Part shown: positions 53,441 through 62,292 of the stretch, piece after piece
Layout: every line of letters begins with the position of its first letter
Position numbering within the stretch: the first letter of the stretch is position 1
DNA from: Mucilaginibacter arboris
Lineage (GTDB): Bacteria > Bacteroidota > Bacteroidia > Sphingobacteriales > Sphingobacteriaceae
Assembly: GCF_009754915.1 (NCBI RefSeq)
Contig: NZ_WPIK01000013.1
Coordinates: 62,001-126,000, forward strand
DNA: 64,000 bases
Reading direction: 5' to 3'
The notes under the pieces: generated by a model
Told to the model about the DNA's origin: nothing
The model's input: the letters and a program-made list of their open reading frames with translations, nothing else
The model's database searches: none
Translations under genes and position numbers: made by a program

Positions 53441-55282
53441 ATGTTGCCTGCAATCAACCTGAAAAAACGAAACATTGGTGTAAATTTTAATACTGACGGC
53501 AAAGCAGAAATTAAACTGTGGGCGCCGCTGGCAAAATCGGTAGAATTGCTGCTAACGAAGAGCAACGAAAAACATGCCTTAAAAGAAGCATCCTACGGCT
53601 ATTGGTTGTTAACTACTGATGCTTTAAAACCTGATGACTTGTATCAGTTCGTTTTAGACGGGAAAAGCCCACTCCCGGACCCTGCTTCTTTAGCTCAACC
53701 GGAAACTGTTCATGGCCCGTCTCAGGCAATTGATATCTGCGCTTTTAACTGGACAGATGCTTCCTGGGAAAACTTCGCTTTAAAAGATTACCTGTTTTAC
53801 GAATTGCATACCGGAACTTTTACATCCGAAGGTACTTTTGCTGCCATAAAAAGTAAACTGGATTACCTGAAAGAATTAGGCATTACCGCAATAGAAATTA
53901 TGCCGGTAGCCCAATTTCCGGGAGGGCGAAACTGGGGATATGATGGTGTTTTCCCCTTTGCCGTTCAAAATACTTATGGCGGTGCAAAAGGTTTACAACA
54001 TTTGGTAGATGTATGCCATCAAAAGGGAATTGCTGTTGTGATAGATGTGGTTTACAACCATATGGGGCCGGAAGGCAATTACTTTGGTGAATTTGGCCCG
54101 TACTTTACCAAAAAATACAATACGCCCTGGGGCAATGCTATTAATTTTGATGACGAGTATTGCGATGCAGTAAGGCAATATTACACCGAAAACGTGTTGA
54201 TGTGGTTTCGTGATTTTCATATTGATGCTTTACGTATGGATGCTGTTCATGCTATTAAGGATTTTAGTGCAAAACACATTTTGCGCGAAATTAAGCAGGA
54301 GGTAAACCAATTAATGGCAGAAACCGGTCGTAAACATCACTTGATTGTAGAGTTGGATTTAAACGATACCCGCTTTATCAATCCTCTTGAAAAAGAAGGT
54401 TTCGGGATGGACGGGCAATGGATTGATGAATTTCATCATGCGTTGCGGGTAGCAGCCGGAGGCGAAAGAACCGGCTATTATTCTGATTTTGAAGGAATAA
54501 GCCATTTGGAAAAAGCTTACCGCGATGCTTACGTTTATGATGGCATTTACTCTCCTCACCGTAAAAAAACATTCGGAAGCAAGGCAGAACATAATGCAGG
54601 CGAACAGTTTGTTGTATTCTCTCAAAACCACGATCAGGTAGGAAACCGAATGCTGGGCGAGCGCAGCAGTCAACTTTTCAGCTTTGAAATGCAAAAGCTG
54701 ATGGCTGGCGCAGTAATGGTTTCACCTTTTTTACCGATGCTTTTTATGGGCGAGGAATACAGCGAAACGCATCCGTTTTTATATTTTGTTAGTCATACCG
54801 ATCCTGAATTGGCAGAAGCCGTACGCAAAGGAAGAAAAGCAGAATTTGCAGCTTTTCATGCAGAAGGCGAAGCGCCAGATCCTGTTGATGAAGCTACTTT
54901 TAACAAGTCAAAGTTACAATGGGATTTGCTGGAGCAGGAACCACATGCAACTATGCTTCAGTACTATAAAACGTTAATTGCTTTGCGCAAAAAGCTTCCC
55001 GCATTACAACATTTAAACCGCCAGCACCTGGAAGTTTCTTCGGATGAAAACACAAAAACATTAATATTAAAGCGCTGGCACGAAAACCAGCAAGTGCTTT
55101 GTTTAATGAACTTTTCTGAAGAACATCAACAAGTTCAATTACCGAAAAACCAGCAGCAATGGCACAAAGTTCTTGCTTCTGCCGATCCTGAATGGAACGG
55201 GCCAACAACTTCTCCAGAAACTGTTGATGCTTCAGCTCCGGTCATTCTTCAACCAGAATCTATTATCATTTACAGTAATTAG
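53441..55282 (+). CDS. treZ: Malto-oligosyltrehalose trehalohydrolase
   Basis: A 613-residue GH13_10 enzyme. It has the N-terminal beta domain (about 8-95), then the barrel with FAVQNTYGGAKGLQHLVDVCHQKGIAVVIDVVYNH, the nucleophile Asp in FHIDALRMDAVHAI and the acid Glu in HLIVELDLNDTRF, plus VFSQNHDQVGNRMLGER. It releases trehalose from maltooligosyl-trehalose made by TreY. A 12-mer match at 53580 encodes LKEAS. Its stop is 2 bp from the start of the TreY-MalQ gene. Confidence 0.92.
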   Translation: MLPAINLKKRNIGVNFNTDGKAEIKLWAPLAKSVELLLTKSNEKHALKEASYGYWLLTTDALKPDDLYQFVLDGKSPLPDPASLAQPETVHGPSQAIDICAFNWTDASWENFALKDYLFYELHTGTFTSEGTFAAIKSKLDYLKELGITAIEIMPVAQFPGGRNWGYDGVFPFAVQNTYGGAKGLQHLVDVCHQKGIAVVIDVVYNHMGPEGNYFGEFGPYFTKKYNTPWGNAINFDDEYCDAVRQYYTENVLMWFRDFHIDALRMDAVHAIKDFSAKHILREIKQEVNQLMAETGRKHHLIVELDLNDTRFINPLEKEGFGMDGQWIDEFHHALRVAAGGERTGYYSDFEGISHLEKAYRDAYVYDGIYSPHRKKTFGSKAEHNAGEQFVVFSQNHDQVGNRMLGERSSQLFSFEMQKLMAGAVMVSPFLPMLFMGEEYSETHPFLYFVSHTDPELAEAVRKGRKAEFAAFHAEGEAPDPVDEATFNKSKLQWDLLEQEPHATMLQYYKTLIALRKKLPALQHLNRQHLEVSSDENTKTLILKRWHENQQVLCLMNFSEEHQQVQLPKNQQQWHKVLASADPEWNGPTTSPETVDASAPVILQPESIIIYSN

Positions 55283-55284
55283 CA

Positions 55285-58200
55285 ATGATCAATCCTGTTT
55301 CTACCTATAGATTTCAGTTTCATAAAGACTTTAATTTTGATGATTTTGAAAAAATCATTCCTTATCTGCAAAAGCTTGGTATTTCTACCGTTTACGCCTC
55401 GCCTATCTTTCAATCCACTTCCGGAAGTACGCACGGTTACGATGGCTTGAACCCGCATTTGATTAATCCTGAAATTGGTACCGAAGGGCAGTTAAAAAGA
55501 ATCAGTAAAAAACTAAAAGAGTCTGGCATTCAGTGGCTTCAGGATATCGTGCCTAACCACATGGCTTTTGATACTAAAAACCCCTGGCTGATGGACGTAT
55601 TGGAAAAAGGTTTACGTTCTGTTTATGCACCTTTTTTTGATACTTCTTTTACCAGCACTTTTTTTAAGGGACGTGTTATGGTCCCGTTTTTAGGTGCCGC
55701 TTTGGAAGAAGTGATTAAAAACGGCGAACTGAAAGTTGCCTTTAAAGAAGGCCGGTTCGTGCTTAATTATTTTGATACTGGTTATCCGTTAAACCCGCGT
55801 TCTTACGCTTCCGTGCTTCTTTTACCACATAAAAATTCGGATGATACTGTTCGGCAATTGGTTAACCAGTTGGAAGATCTGGAAATGTTGGAGGATCAAA
55901 AATCTTATGCATTACGCTGGAATGAGATTAAATTGCAATTAGCTTCGATCATAAAAGAAGATGAAGCTCGAAAATTAATTGATGGAAATCTGGAGAAGAT
56001 CAACCAAAACCCTGAACTGCTGCTAAACCTTTGCGAAGAGCAACATTACCGTTTGTGTTCTTACGAAGAAACCGACAGCAAAATTAATTTCCGCCGCTTT
56101 TTTACTGTAAACAGTCTCCTTTGCCTGAACATTCAAAATTCGGAAGTTTTTGAAACTTATCATTTAAAAATAAAAGAATGGGTAAAAGAAGGTATTTTCC
56201 AGGGATTGCGGATTGACCATATTGATGGTTTATACAACCCGACCTTATACCTGGAGCAATTGCGGGAAATGACGGGAGACGATACTTATATCATCGTAGA
56301 AAAAATCCTGGAAAAAGGTGAACGATTACCAGAATACTGGCCGATTGAAGGCACCTCCGGTTATGATTTTCTGGCTTTAGTCAACAACCTTTTCACCAAT
56401 AAAAGTGCTGAAAAAGATTTTACCAGATTTTACCAGCAGCTCATCGGAGATAAAAAGGCAGTTCAAAAACAGATCAGTGATAAAAAAGCATTGATTTTGC
56501 GCGATTACATGGGCGGCGAGTTAGAGAACCTGTACCATTATTTCCTGGAATTAAACCTGGCTGAAGAACAGTCACTGGAAAAAGTAGCACCGGAAGACTT
56601 AAAAAATACGATTGGTGCTTTGCTGGTTTATTGTCCGGTTTATCGTTATTATGGAAACCAGTTTCCCTTAGGAGAAACAGAATCAGGGCAACTTAAAGAA
56701 TTATTTAAACTGATCCGCAAAAATAAACCGCAATTAGAAGCAGGCGTAACTTTGCTGGAGGATGTTTTACTGCATCCATCAACCCAGAACAACGAAGATT
56801 ACAACAGTCGCGCCTTGCTTTTTTATCAGCGCTGCATGCAATTTACCGGCCCGTTAATGGCAAAAGGCGTGGAAGATACGCTGATGTACACTTACAACCG
56901 CTTTATCGGCCATAGCGAAGTTGGCGATGCGCCGGATGCTTTTGGCGTTACGGTAGAAGAATTTCATCAGCAAATGCTGGAAAAGCAGGGAAAATGGCCG
57001 CTTTCCATAAATGCCACTTCAACGCATGATACCAAACGAGGCGAAGGTGCGCGTGCCCGTTTAAACGCCCTTTCGGACATGGCGGAAGAATGGTTTGAAA
57101 ACGTAAAAAACTGGCAGCAGCTTAATACTTCACTTAAAACCAACAACCTGCCTGATTCAAACGACGAATATTTTATTTATGAAACACTGATCGCTACGTT
57201 TCCGATGCCGGGAGAAGATGAAGATAATTTCCAGAACCGCTTGCAGGAATACATGGTGAAAGCGTTGCGGGAAGGAAAAAAGAATTCGGATTGGGGCGAA
57301 CAAAATGAGGATTATGAAAAGGCAACTGCTTCTTTTATCGATGGAATTTTAGACCAGACAACTCCTTTTTGGGAAAGTTTCAAAACTTTTTATCAAAAAG
57401 TTGCTGATTTTGGAATTATCAATTCGCTTTCTCAAGTGCTGCTGAAGTTTACTTGCCCGGGTGTTCCGGATGTTTATCAGGGATGCGAGAACTGGGATTT
57501 CAGCATGGTTGACCCGGATAACCGTCGGCCTATTGATTATGAAAAACGTTTGGCTTCTTTAGAGCAAATTACCGGAGAAAAACCTTTAAGCCAGGAACAG
57601 TTATGGGAAACGAGATATAATGCAGACATCAAACTAAAGCTTGTCCATACTCTTTTTACCGAACGAAAATTAGTGCCGGAAATATTTTATCAAGGCGAAT
57701 ATATTCCTTTAACCATTAAAGGAAAGTACAAGGAAAACCTGATTGCTTTTGCCCGACACCTTGACAAGAAATGGTATATTGTAGTCGCACCTTTAGGTTT
57801 GGCAACTATTTGCAAAGAGCAAAAAACGGATATAAAAAACATCGACTGGAAGCATACCAGGATTATCCTGCCAGAAGAAGCACCAGTAAAATGGAAAAAC
57901 TTATTAGATAATTCGAGTGGTTCCGTAGAAGATGATGCTGTTGAAGTGCGTAAAATATTTACTTCGCTGCCTTATGCTTTGCTAAAAATGGAGCAGCAAA
58001 AAACAGAACGGAACGCTGGTATTTTGATGCACATTACTTCGCTGCCTTCTCCTTTTGGTATTGGCGATTTAGGACCGGAAGCAAAAGCTTTTGCCAAATT
58101 TCTGTACAAAAACAAACAGCAGTTCTGGCAACTGCTGCCTTTAAACCCAACCGGGCCGGAGCAGCTTTATTCGCCTTACAGTTCGGTTTCGAGTATGGCT

Positions 58201-59505
58201 GGAAACCCGCTTTTAATTAGTCTGGAATTGTTGATGAAAGATGGTTTGTTATCCGGCAAAGACCTCAAAAAGTTTCAGTTGCCACAAACCGCACAAGTTG
58301 ATTTTAAGGCGGCAAAAGAAGCAAAAGACCAACTTTTTGAACAAGCTTATCAAAAATTTTTGAGTGGTGGATTTGATTCTCTTCAGCAAGAATTTAATTC
58401 TTTTTGTGATGCACAATCTTTTTGGCTGAATGATTTTGCACTTTATTCGGTACTAAAACATCAGCATGAAGATCAAGCCTGGTTTAAGTGGCCAGATCCG
58501 TACAAAAAACGAGATCAAGAAGCGTTGAAGCGGTTCTCCACAGAAAACCAAAACCTGATCCGAAAAGAGAAATGGCTGCAATTTTTGTTTTTAAAGCAAT
58601 GGGAAGCGTTAAAAGATTATTGCCGTAAAAGAAGTATCCGGCTTTTGGGCGATCTGCCTTTTTACATCAGTTATGATTCGGTAGATGTTTGGGCAAACCC
58701 GGAAATATTTTCTATCGATAAAAACAGTAACATGATTGGCGTTGCAGGCGTGCCACCTGATTATTTTAATGCTGATGGACAACTTTGGGGAATGCCTGTT
58801 TTTAACTGGGACGAACTGAAAAAGCAAAATTACAAGTGGTGGGTGCAGCGAATCCGTAAGAATACCGAGCTTTTTGATATGATCCGTTTAGACCATTTCC
58901 GTGCTTTTGCCGGTTATTGGGAAGTTCCGGCAACAGAAAAAACAGCTAAAAATGGTGAATGGAAAACCGGGCCGGGAAGCGATTTATTTAAAGTATTACA
59001 GCAGGAATTAGGCGAATTGCCATTTGTAGCGGAAGATTTGGGCGAAATAACGGATGATGTTTACAAGCTAAGAGATGAATACCAGTTTCCGGGAATGAAA
59101 GTACTTCAGTTCGCTTTTGGTGATGATATGCCAGGCTCGCCGCACATCCCTCATAATTACACGCCTAATTATTTTGCTTACACCGGAACGCACGATAATA
59201 ACACCAGCGTAGGTTGGTTTACTAAAGATGCCGACTCTGAAACTGTTAAACGTTTGGAGCAATATGCAAATACTGCTGTTTCCAGGTTAAATGTTAATTG
59301 GGTTTTAATCCGCCTTGCTTATGCCTCAGTTGCCAAAACTTTAATTGTACCTATGCAGGATATTTTAGGATTAGGTGAAAAAACCCGGATGAATATGCCG
59401 GCCTCAACAGAAAACAATTGGGGATGGCGTATGCAACCGGGAGAACTTACACAAGCCATGCAAAAGAAACTGCGCAAGTTAGTTTTAATTTATAACCGGG
59501 CTTAA
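55285..59505 (+). CDS. Fusion of malto-oligosyltrehalose synthase (TreY) and 4-alpha-glucanotransferase (MalQ)
   Basis: A 1406-residue protein with no stop or frameshift at the join. Residues about 1-880 are TreY (GH13_26): STYRFQFHKDFNFDD, nucleophile Asp in GLRIDHIDG (about 309), acid Glu in YIIVEKILEKGERLP (about 338) and THDTKRGEGARARL (about 577). From about 908 it is MalQ (GH77): GILMHITSLPSPFGIGDLGP, nucleophile in IRLDHFRAFAGYWEVP (about 1201), VAEDLGEI and TGTHDNNTS. MalQ rebuilds short maltodextrins into chains TreY can turn end-over to trehalose, so the fusion links both steps. It overlaps nothing, and treZ and glgX precede it in the operon. Confidence 0.93.
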   Translation: MINPVSTYRFQFHKDFNFDDFEKIIPYLQKLGISTVYASPIFQSTSGSTHGYDGLNPHLINPEIGTEGQLKRISKKLKESGIQWLQDIVPNHMAFDTKNPWLMDVLEKGLRSVYAPFFDTSFTSTFFKGRVMVPFLGAALEEVIKNGELKVAFKEGRFVLNYFDTGYPLNPRSYASVLLLPHKNSDDTVRQLVNQLEDLEMLEDQKSYALRWNEIKLQLASIIKEDEARKLIDGNLEKINQNPELLLNLCEEQHYRLCSYEETDSKINFRRFFTVNSLLCLNIQNSEVFETYHLKIKEWVKEGIFQGLRIDHIDGLYNPTLYLEQLREMTGDDTYIIVEKILEKGERLPEYWPIEGTSGYDFLALVNNLFTNKSAEKDFTRFYQQLIGDKKAVQKQISDKKALILRDYMGGELENLYHYFLELNLAEEQSLEKVAPEDLKNTIGALLVYCPVYRYYGNQFPLGETESGQLKELFKLIRKNKPQLEAGVTLLEDVLLHPSTQNNEDYNSRALLFYQRCMQFTGPLMAKGVEDTLMYTYNRFIGHSEVGDAPDAFGVTVEEFHQQMLEKQGKWPLSINATSTHDTKRGEGARARLNALSDMAEEWFENVKNWQQLNTSLKTNNLPDSNDEYFIYETLIATFPMPGEDEDNFQNRLQEYMVKALREGKKNSDWGEQNEDYEKATASFIDGILDQTTPFWESFKTFYQKVADFGIINSLSQVLLKFTCPGVPDVYQGCENWDFSMVDPDNRRPIDYEKRLASLEQITGEKPLSQEQLWETRYNADIKLKLVHTLFTERKLVPEIFYQGEYIPLTIKGKYKENLIAFARHLDKKWYIVVAPLGLATICKEQKTDIKNIDWKHTRIILPEEAPVKWKNLLDNSSGSVEDDAVEVRKIFTSLPYALLKMEQQKTERNAGILMHITSLPSPFGIGDLGPEAKAFAKFLYKNKQQFWQLLPLNPTGPEQLYSPYSSVSSMAGNPLLISLELLMKDGLLSGKDLKKFQLPQTAQVDFKAAKEAKDQLFEQAYQKFLSGGFDSLQQEFNSFCDAQSFWLNDFALYSVLKHQHEDQAWFKWPDPYKKRDQEALKRFSTENQNLIRKEKWLQFLFLKQWEALKDYCRKRSIRLLGDLPFYISYDSVDVWANPEIFSIDKNSNMIGVAGVPPDYFNADGQLWGMPVFNWDELKKQNYKWWVQRIRKNTELFDMIRLDHFRAFAGYWEVPATEKTAKNGEWKTGPGSDLFKVLQQELGELPFVAEDLGEITDDVYKLRDEYQFPGMKVLQFAFGDDMPGSPHIPHNYTPNYFAYTGTHDNNTSVGWFTKDADSETVKRLEQYANTAVSRLNVNWVLIRLAYASVAKTLIVPMQDILGLGEKTRMNMPASTENNWGWRMQPGELTQAMQKKLRKLVLIYNRA

Positions 59506-59537
59506 TTATTTTTTTAAAAGGATGGCGGCTGATCTAT

Positions 59538-60347
59538 TTAACCGTTGGTAGAAAAGCCCGGGTAAAGGGTCATGCCGCCATCCATAAAAATAGTAGCACC
59601 TGTAATATAATCAGATTCATCACAAGCCAGCCAAGCTGCTAATAAACCAATGTCTTCCGGCTGGCCTATACGCCCATAAGGAATCAGCGTAAGTAAACTG
59701 TTTAATGCTTCCGGAGTTTCCCAGGCTTGTTTATTAATTGGCGTTTGTATCGCGCCCGGCCCAATACTGTTCACCCTGATTTTTTTAGGTGCCAGCTCTT
59801 GTGCCATACTTTGCATCAGCATATTGATACCGCCTTTGCTGCTGGCATAATTAACATGGCCGCCCCAGGGGATTACCTGGTGTACGCTGCTCATGCAAAT
59901 AATTTTACCGGCTGCTTTGCTCCTTTCGGCTACAACACCTCGTTTTATAAATTCCCTTGCGGCTTCCCGTGCACATAAAAACTGGCCGGTCAGGTTGATG
60001 CCGATTACTAATTGCCAATCGGCCAAGCTCATTTCTGTAAATGGAGAATCTTTTTGCAAACCAGCATTGTTCACCAAAATATCTATGGTACCAAAAGCTT
60101 TATACATCTCCTGGAACATGTTTTGCACCTGGTCTTCCTTGCTTACATCGGCCTGAAGGGCAATTGCATTGCCGCCGTTGCTTTTAATTTCGTTCACTAC
60201 CTCATCCGCAGTTTCGGGATGGGTTACATAATTAATCACAACGTTAGCGCCATCGTTGCCCAGTGCTATCGCAACTGCTTTACCTATACCACTGTTTGCA
60301 CCGGTTACTAAGGCCGATTGTCCTTTTAGCTTTGGATTGGGGTTCAT
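59538..60347 (-). CDS. SDR-family oxidoreductase, glucose 1-dehydrogenase-like
   Basis: A 269-residue Rossmann-fold dehydrogenase of classical SDR type. Cofactor motif TGANSGIG (about 15-22), NNAG, catalytic Ser in ICMSSVHQV, and Tyr-Lys in VNYASSKGG. The HQVIPWGGHVNYASSKGGINMLM sequence is close to bacterial glucose 1-dehydrogenases, which use NAD(P)+. The glucose released by trehalose, glycogen and mannan pathways nearby could be its substrate, but this is context only. It converges on the trehalose operon 32 bp away. Confidence 0.85.
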   Translation of the reverse strand: MNPNPKLKGQSALVTGANSGIGKAVAIALGNDGANVVINYVTHPETADEVVNEIKSNGGNAIALQADVSKEDQVQNMFQEMYKAFGTIDILVNNAGLQKDSPFTEMSLADWQLVIGINLTGQFLCAREAAREFIKRGVVAERSKAAGKIICMSSVHQVIPWGGHVNYASSKGGINMLMQSMAQELAPKKIRVNSIGPGAIQTPINKQAWETPEALNSLLTLIPYGRIGQPEDIGLLAAWLACDESDYITGATIFMDGGMTLYPGFSTNG

Positions 60348-60421
60348 TCCTGTTGATTGATTTAAAGTTAGAACAACTTTAATCCATGGAATTAGTTTTT
60401 GGGAAATTATAAATATTGCCT

Positions 60422-60690
60422 TTAATAATGTCCTTTTAGCGATTGTATTTCCAAAATTACAATTATATCCTGATCAAAAATCTGATAAATCATCCTGTGC
60501 TCTCTGTTTATCCGTCGAGACCATGAACCAGATAATTCATACTTAAAGGTTCAGGTTTCCCAATTCCTTCAAAGGGGCTTTCTTGAATAGCCAAAATAAG
60601 CTGTTCAATCTTTTTTTGAATAGCCTTATTACCTGTTTGTTTCCAATATTTTAAATCTGCATTTGCTTGAGGCGTGAAGATTACTTCCAT
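60422..60690 (-). pseudogene. Frameshifted YoeB/Txe-type toxin
   Basis: The first frame (60690 to 60508) gives MEVIFTPQANADLKYWKQTG to KPEPLSMNYL, the N-terminal two thirds of a YoeB toxin, then hits a stop after VHGLDG. In another frame the missing C-terminus follows directly: SWSRRINREHRMIYQIF, then EIQSLKGHY and stop at 60424-60422, with the catalytic Arg/Glu/His/Tyr elements of YoeB. The total, 269 bp, is one base short of 90 codons. One C missing at 60528-60529 (CC for CCC) explains the break and suits either a true mutation or a base-calling error. YoeB is an mRNA interferase acting at the ribosome. Confidence 0.85.
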
Positions 60691-60878
60691 AAGTCTTCGA
60701 CAGCAACCTTCACCCCTTTTCCATTTTTAACATCCTCTCTGCCATGTAAAATTTTCTTAACAAAAGCAGGATCATAAGGGCTTTTTTCTGTTTCAAACTC
60801 CACTTTTAAAGCTCTGGCAATTGCTTTTAAAGCAGACAATTGTTCTTTGGTTTTTGGACGAAAAATCAGGGTTTCCAT
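60681..60878 (-). CDS. Antitoxin of the YoeB-like pair (DUF2683-like)
   Basis: A 65-residue protein, METLIFRPKTKEQLSALKAI at the N-terminus and an acidic C-terminal half ending EDLWK. It resembles small Bacteroidota antitoxins annotated DUF2683, with a helical DNA- or dimer-binding start and a tail that would cover the toxin. It overlaps the toxin gene by 10 bp, typical of such pairs. An in-frame TTG two codons earlier is unlikely: the -7 box (60882-60889) sits there, which makes the mRNA nearly leaderless at ATG 60878. Confidence 0.72.
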   Translation of the reverse strand: METLIFRPKTKEQLSALKAIARALKVEFETEKSPYDPAFVKKILHGREDVKNGKGVKVAVEDLWK

Positions 60879-60881
60879 ATA

Positions 60882-60889
60882 CAAATTTA
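60882..60889 (-). promoter_or_regulatory. -7 box of the antitoxin-toxin pair
   Basis: CAAATTTA on plus, TAAATTTG on minus, exact TAnnTTTG, ending 3 bp before the ATG. Confidence 0.55.
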
Positions 60890-60962
60890 CTAATTATTTC
60901 TCCTTTTATTTTACGTGGGAATACTACTGGCAATAAATCTTCATGTTCTAATTTTTACCCGA

Positions 60963-60974
60963 TAAAAGAAGCAT
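60963..60974 (+). repeat. Interspersed 12-mer between divergent genes
   Basis: TAAAAGAAGCAT preceded by CTAATTTTTACCCGA, with the AT-rich tail, between the antitoxin and aminotransferase genes. Confidence 0.82.
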
Positions 60975-61114
60975 TGCCTCAAATATTACAAGGGTTTATC
61001 TTACTGATTTTTAAAGCACTACAGGTAATAGCTTCCTTTCCGGCTTTTATTGGCCGTAAAACTTATCTGCTTATTGTTGCTGTGGTCCTGAAATAATAAT
61101 TATTTTAGCATCCG

Positions 61115-62260
61115 ATGATCTCTTTTCAATCTAAACTTCCCAAAACAGGCACTAACATTTTTTCTGTTATGTCTGCGCTGGCACAACAAGCCGATGCAAT
61201 TAATTTGTCCCAGGGTTTTCCTGATTTTGAGTGTTCCCCGGAACTGGTAAGCCTGGTAAACCAAGCCATGCAGCAAGGCCATAACCAGTATGCACCAATG
61301 ACCGGACTTTTATCCTTACGGGAAGCTATTGCTGCCAAAACACAGGAACTTTACGGCGCCTCCTATCATCCCGATAATGAAATTACGGTTACTGCCGGCG
61401 GCACACAAGCCATTTTTACCGCTATTTGTGCTACCATTCACCCTAATGACGAGGTGATTATTTTTGAGCCCGCTTATGATTGTTACGCGCCAGCCATCCA
61501 ACTAATGGGCGGTGTGGTAAAACGCATGGAACTGGAACCGCCTGATTACCGCATTAATTGGACTATGGTACGAAGGTTGATTTCCTCCCACACTAAAATG
61601 GTCATTTTAAATTCTCCGCATAACCCAACCGCAACGGTTTTGCAGGAAGAAGACATTCGCGAACTGATCTCGCTCACCCATAAAACTGATATTTTAATTT
61701 TGAGTGATGAGGTTTACGAACATATTATTTTTGACGGACAGCCGCACCGCAGTATGGCCCGTTATCCCGAACTTGCCGAACGCAGCCTGATTGTTGCTTC
61801 TTTTGGTAAGCTTTTTCATATAACCGGCTGGAAAGTTGGTTATTGTATGGCCCCTGCCTGGCTGATGAACGAATTCAGGAAGATCCATCAGTTTAATGTT
61901 TTTTCGGTGAATACGCCTATGCAATATGCACTTGCTGATTTTTTGCAGGTAAAAGAAGCATACTTAGGACTGGCAGATTTCTATCAGCAGAAACGGGACT
62001 ACTTCCGGTCAGGACTTGAAAGTTCCCGTTTTGAGTTGCTTCCATGTGCCGGTGCTTACTTTCAATCTGTTAAATTCAACCATATTTCTGAAGATAACGA
62101 TTTGCTTTTTGCAAAAACTTTGATTGACCGGGTTGGTGTAGCTGCTGTACCAAATTCGGCCTTCTACTCTAAAAAAACTGATTTTGGCATCCTGCGCTTT
62201 TGTTTTGCTAAAAAGCAAGAAACATTAACTAAAGCCGTTGAACAATTGTTAAAAGTATAA
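61115..62260 (+). CDS. Methionine aminotransferase (YbdL type)
   Basis: A 381-residue fold-type I PLP enzyme. Seen: INLSQGFPDFECSPEL, YAPMTGLLSLREAIA, ITVTAGGTQAIF, NSPHNPTATVLQ (Asn of the PLP pocket), LSDEVYEHIIF and the Schiff-base Lys in SFGKLFHITGWKVGY. It transfers the amino group between methionine or glutamine and keto acids. The gene 32 bp downstream encodes an omega-amidase, the partner that hydrolyses alpha-ketoglutaramate made when glutamine is the donor. The pair supports methionine salvage. A 12-mer match at 61950 encodes VKEAY. Confidence 0.9.
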   Translation: MISFQSKLPKTGTNIFSVMSALAQQADAINLSQGFPDFECSPELVSLVNQAMQQGHNQYAPMTGLLSLREAIAAKTQELYGASYHPDNEITVTAGGTQAIFTAICATIHPNDEVIIFEPAYDCYAPAIQLMGGVVKRMELEPPDYRINWTMVRRLISSHTKMVILNSPHNPTATVLQEEDIRELISLTHKTDILILSDEVYEHIIFDGQPHRSMARYPELAERSLIVASFGKLFHITGWKVGYCMAPAWLMNEFRKIHQFNVFSVNTPMQYALADFLQVKEAYLGLADFYQQKRDYFRSGLESSRFELLPCAGAYFQSVKFNHISEDNDLLFAKTLIDRVGVAAVPNSAFYSKKTDFGILRFCFAKKQETLTKAVEQLLKV

Positions 62261-62292
62261 CCGAACCTAATTGCCGCTCCGGCATAAACATT

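Noticed and set aside
58626-58637. TAAAAGAAGTAT inside the MalQ half
   Set aside because: Off consensus by one base and encodes CRKRSIR in a conserved region; not counted.
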